Part shown: one piece after another, positions 5,383 through 5,968 of the stretch
Layout: each line of letters opens with the position of its first letter
Numbering within the stretch: position 1 is the stretch's first letter
DNA from: Victivallales bacterium
GTDB taxonomy: Bacteria; Verrucomicrobiota; Lentisphaeria; Oligosphaerales; Lenti-02
Direction: 5' to 3'
Assembly: GCA_018648945.1 (NCBI GenBank)
Contig: JABGQJ010000494.1
Span: 1 to 5,968 of the forward strand
DNA: 5,968 bases
Made by a program: the position numbers and the translations under genes
Notes under the pieces: generated by a model
What the model was told of the DNA's origin: nothing
Seen by the model: the letters and a program-made list of their open reading frames with translations, nothing else
Database searches by the model: none

Positions 5383-5968
5383 GTGTTGCCATTGCCCAAG
5401 TACCTCGGTCGTATGCTCTCCGCACTATCCCTTTGTCTTGGTGGGTTGGCGGCAGGGCAGGAGGATGCGCTCTCAAGGCTGGTCTTGCGGGAGGTCCCGC
5501 TGCCATGGCAGGCTGAGTGGCGACGGGATGACTTCGAGAACTGCACGCCAGCCGCCGCGATCCGGGTGCAGGATGCCAAGACCAAGGACTCGGCTTGGCT
5601 CGTGCCCGGTGACGCCGTGAAACGTCCCGAGGATGGGCACTGGCTGTTGCGCCACCCGGCGTGGACCAAGGCGCTGCTGAATGTGTCCGGCAATCCCGGG
5701 CCGCTGATGTATGACCCCAAGCTGAAGGGGGAGTACGATATCATCCTCAACCTGCGAGCCGTGGACCCGCGGACGGAGACCCAAATCCGCCTGGTGGGGG
5801 AGGCGGAGTTCGAGACGGTGCGGACGGCCGAGGCGACGCGGCAGCGCCATTTCAGCGAGGACGTCGTCTGGCGGAAGCGGCAACGCCTGGATGGTCGTCG
5901 GGTCGAGTTCCGGGCATCTCCCGGATTCCGCTGCTACCTACAGGGACTGACGTTTGTTCCTGCCGGGA
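5383..5968 (+). CDS. Secreted protein of unknown function, 5' part only (runs off right edge)
   Basis: From GTG 5383 the frame is open for 195 codons to the window edge. Residues 1-24 form a Sec signal peptide: K6 and R10, hydrophobic core MLSALSLCLGGLAA, likely cleavage near AA|G. C18 lacks a proper lipobox, so a lipoprotein is unlikely. The mature part has the look of a beta-rich carbohydrate-binding or jelly-roll module: WLLRHPAW, then EYDIILNLRAVDP, TQIRLVGEAEFETVR, a HFSEDVVWRKRQRLDGR stretch, VEFRASPG and YLQGLTFVP. The pattern resembles uncharacterised secreted proteins of PVC bacteria, and I cannot name the family. Third codon positions are mostly G or C like the kinase gene, which supports a real native gene. 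It lies 236 bp downstream of the kinase gene on the same strand, so co-expression is possible but a separate promoter is likely. The - strand frame 5473-5883 over it is a shadow. Confidence 0.8.
   Translation, partial: MLPLPKYLGRMLSALSLCLGGLAAGQEDALSRLVLREVPLPWQAEWRRDDFENCTPAAAIRVQDAKTKDSAWLVPGDAVKRPEDGHWLLRHPAWTKALLNVSGNPGPLMYDPKLKGEYDIILNLRAVDPRTETQIRLVGEAEFETVRTAEATRQRHFSEDVVWRKRQRLDGRRVEFRASPGFRCYLQGLTFVPAG

Noticed and set aside
5434..5436. Lipoprotein cysteine (C18) in the right-hand signal peptide
   Set aside because: The residues before it (L-S-L) do not fit a lipobox, which needs a small residue just before Cys.
5473..5883. 136-residue - strand frame
   Set aside because: Antisense to the secreted-protein gene that has a signal peptide and strong ribosome-binding site.

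Overview
The window is GC-rich, compact bacterial DNA dominated by one giant gene on the + strand. The gene joins an N-terminal zinc-ribbon, a Hanks-type Ser/Thr kinase, one membrane span, a LamG-like jelly roll, 'DLSPL' leucine-rich repeats and a C-terminal FGE/SUMF1-like domain. From general knowledge, that mix is typical of large-genome members of the PVC group (Lentisphaerota, Kiritimatiellota, Planctomycetota, Verrucomicrobiota). The phylum call is an inference from architecture. There is no rRNA or other marker gene in the window.

Left part (1-734, - strand): two genes read leftward. The first (734 to 345) is a small unrecognised protein whose last ~20 codons look out of frame. After a gap of about 95 bp comes the 5' end of a secreted protein (249 to the window edge). 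It has a signal peptide and a well-formed start to its mature part, and its stop lies beyond the window.

Centre (797-5146, + strand): the receptor-like kinase, 1449 residues from an ATG preceded by AAGGAG. It is divergent from the left-hand genes across a 62-bp spacer. Kinase and zinc-ribbon should be cytoplasmic. LamG, LRR, a helical middle region and the FGE-like fold should lie outside the inner membrane.

Right part (5147-5968): a 236-bp spacer with two short GC hairpins, then the 5' end of a second secreted protein. It starts at GTG 5383 behind a strong GGAGGAGG ribosome-binding site and runs off the right edge.

Working together (inference): the kinase looks like a transmembrane sensor whose large exterior could bind a glycan or protein ligand and signal inward by phosphorylation. 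The two flanking secreted proteins could be surface or periplasmic partners, but nothing in the sequence proves the link. I found no tRNA, rRNA, CRISPR array, insertion sequence or integrase. The least explained parts are the middle region of the kinase protein (residues ~955-1205), the FGE-like domain lacking one catalytic cysteine, and the two truncated secreted proteins.
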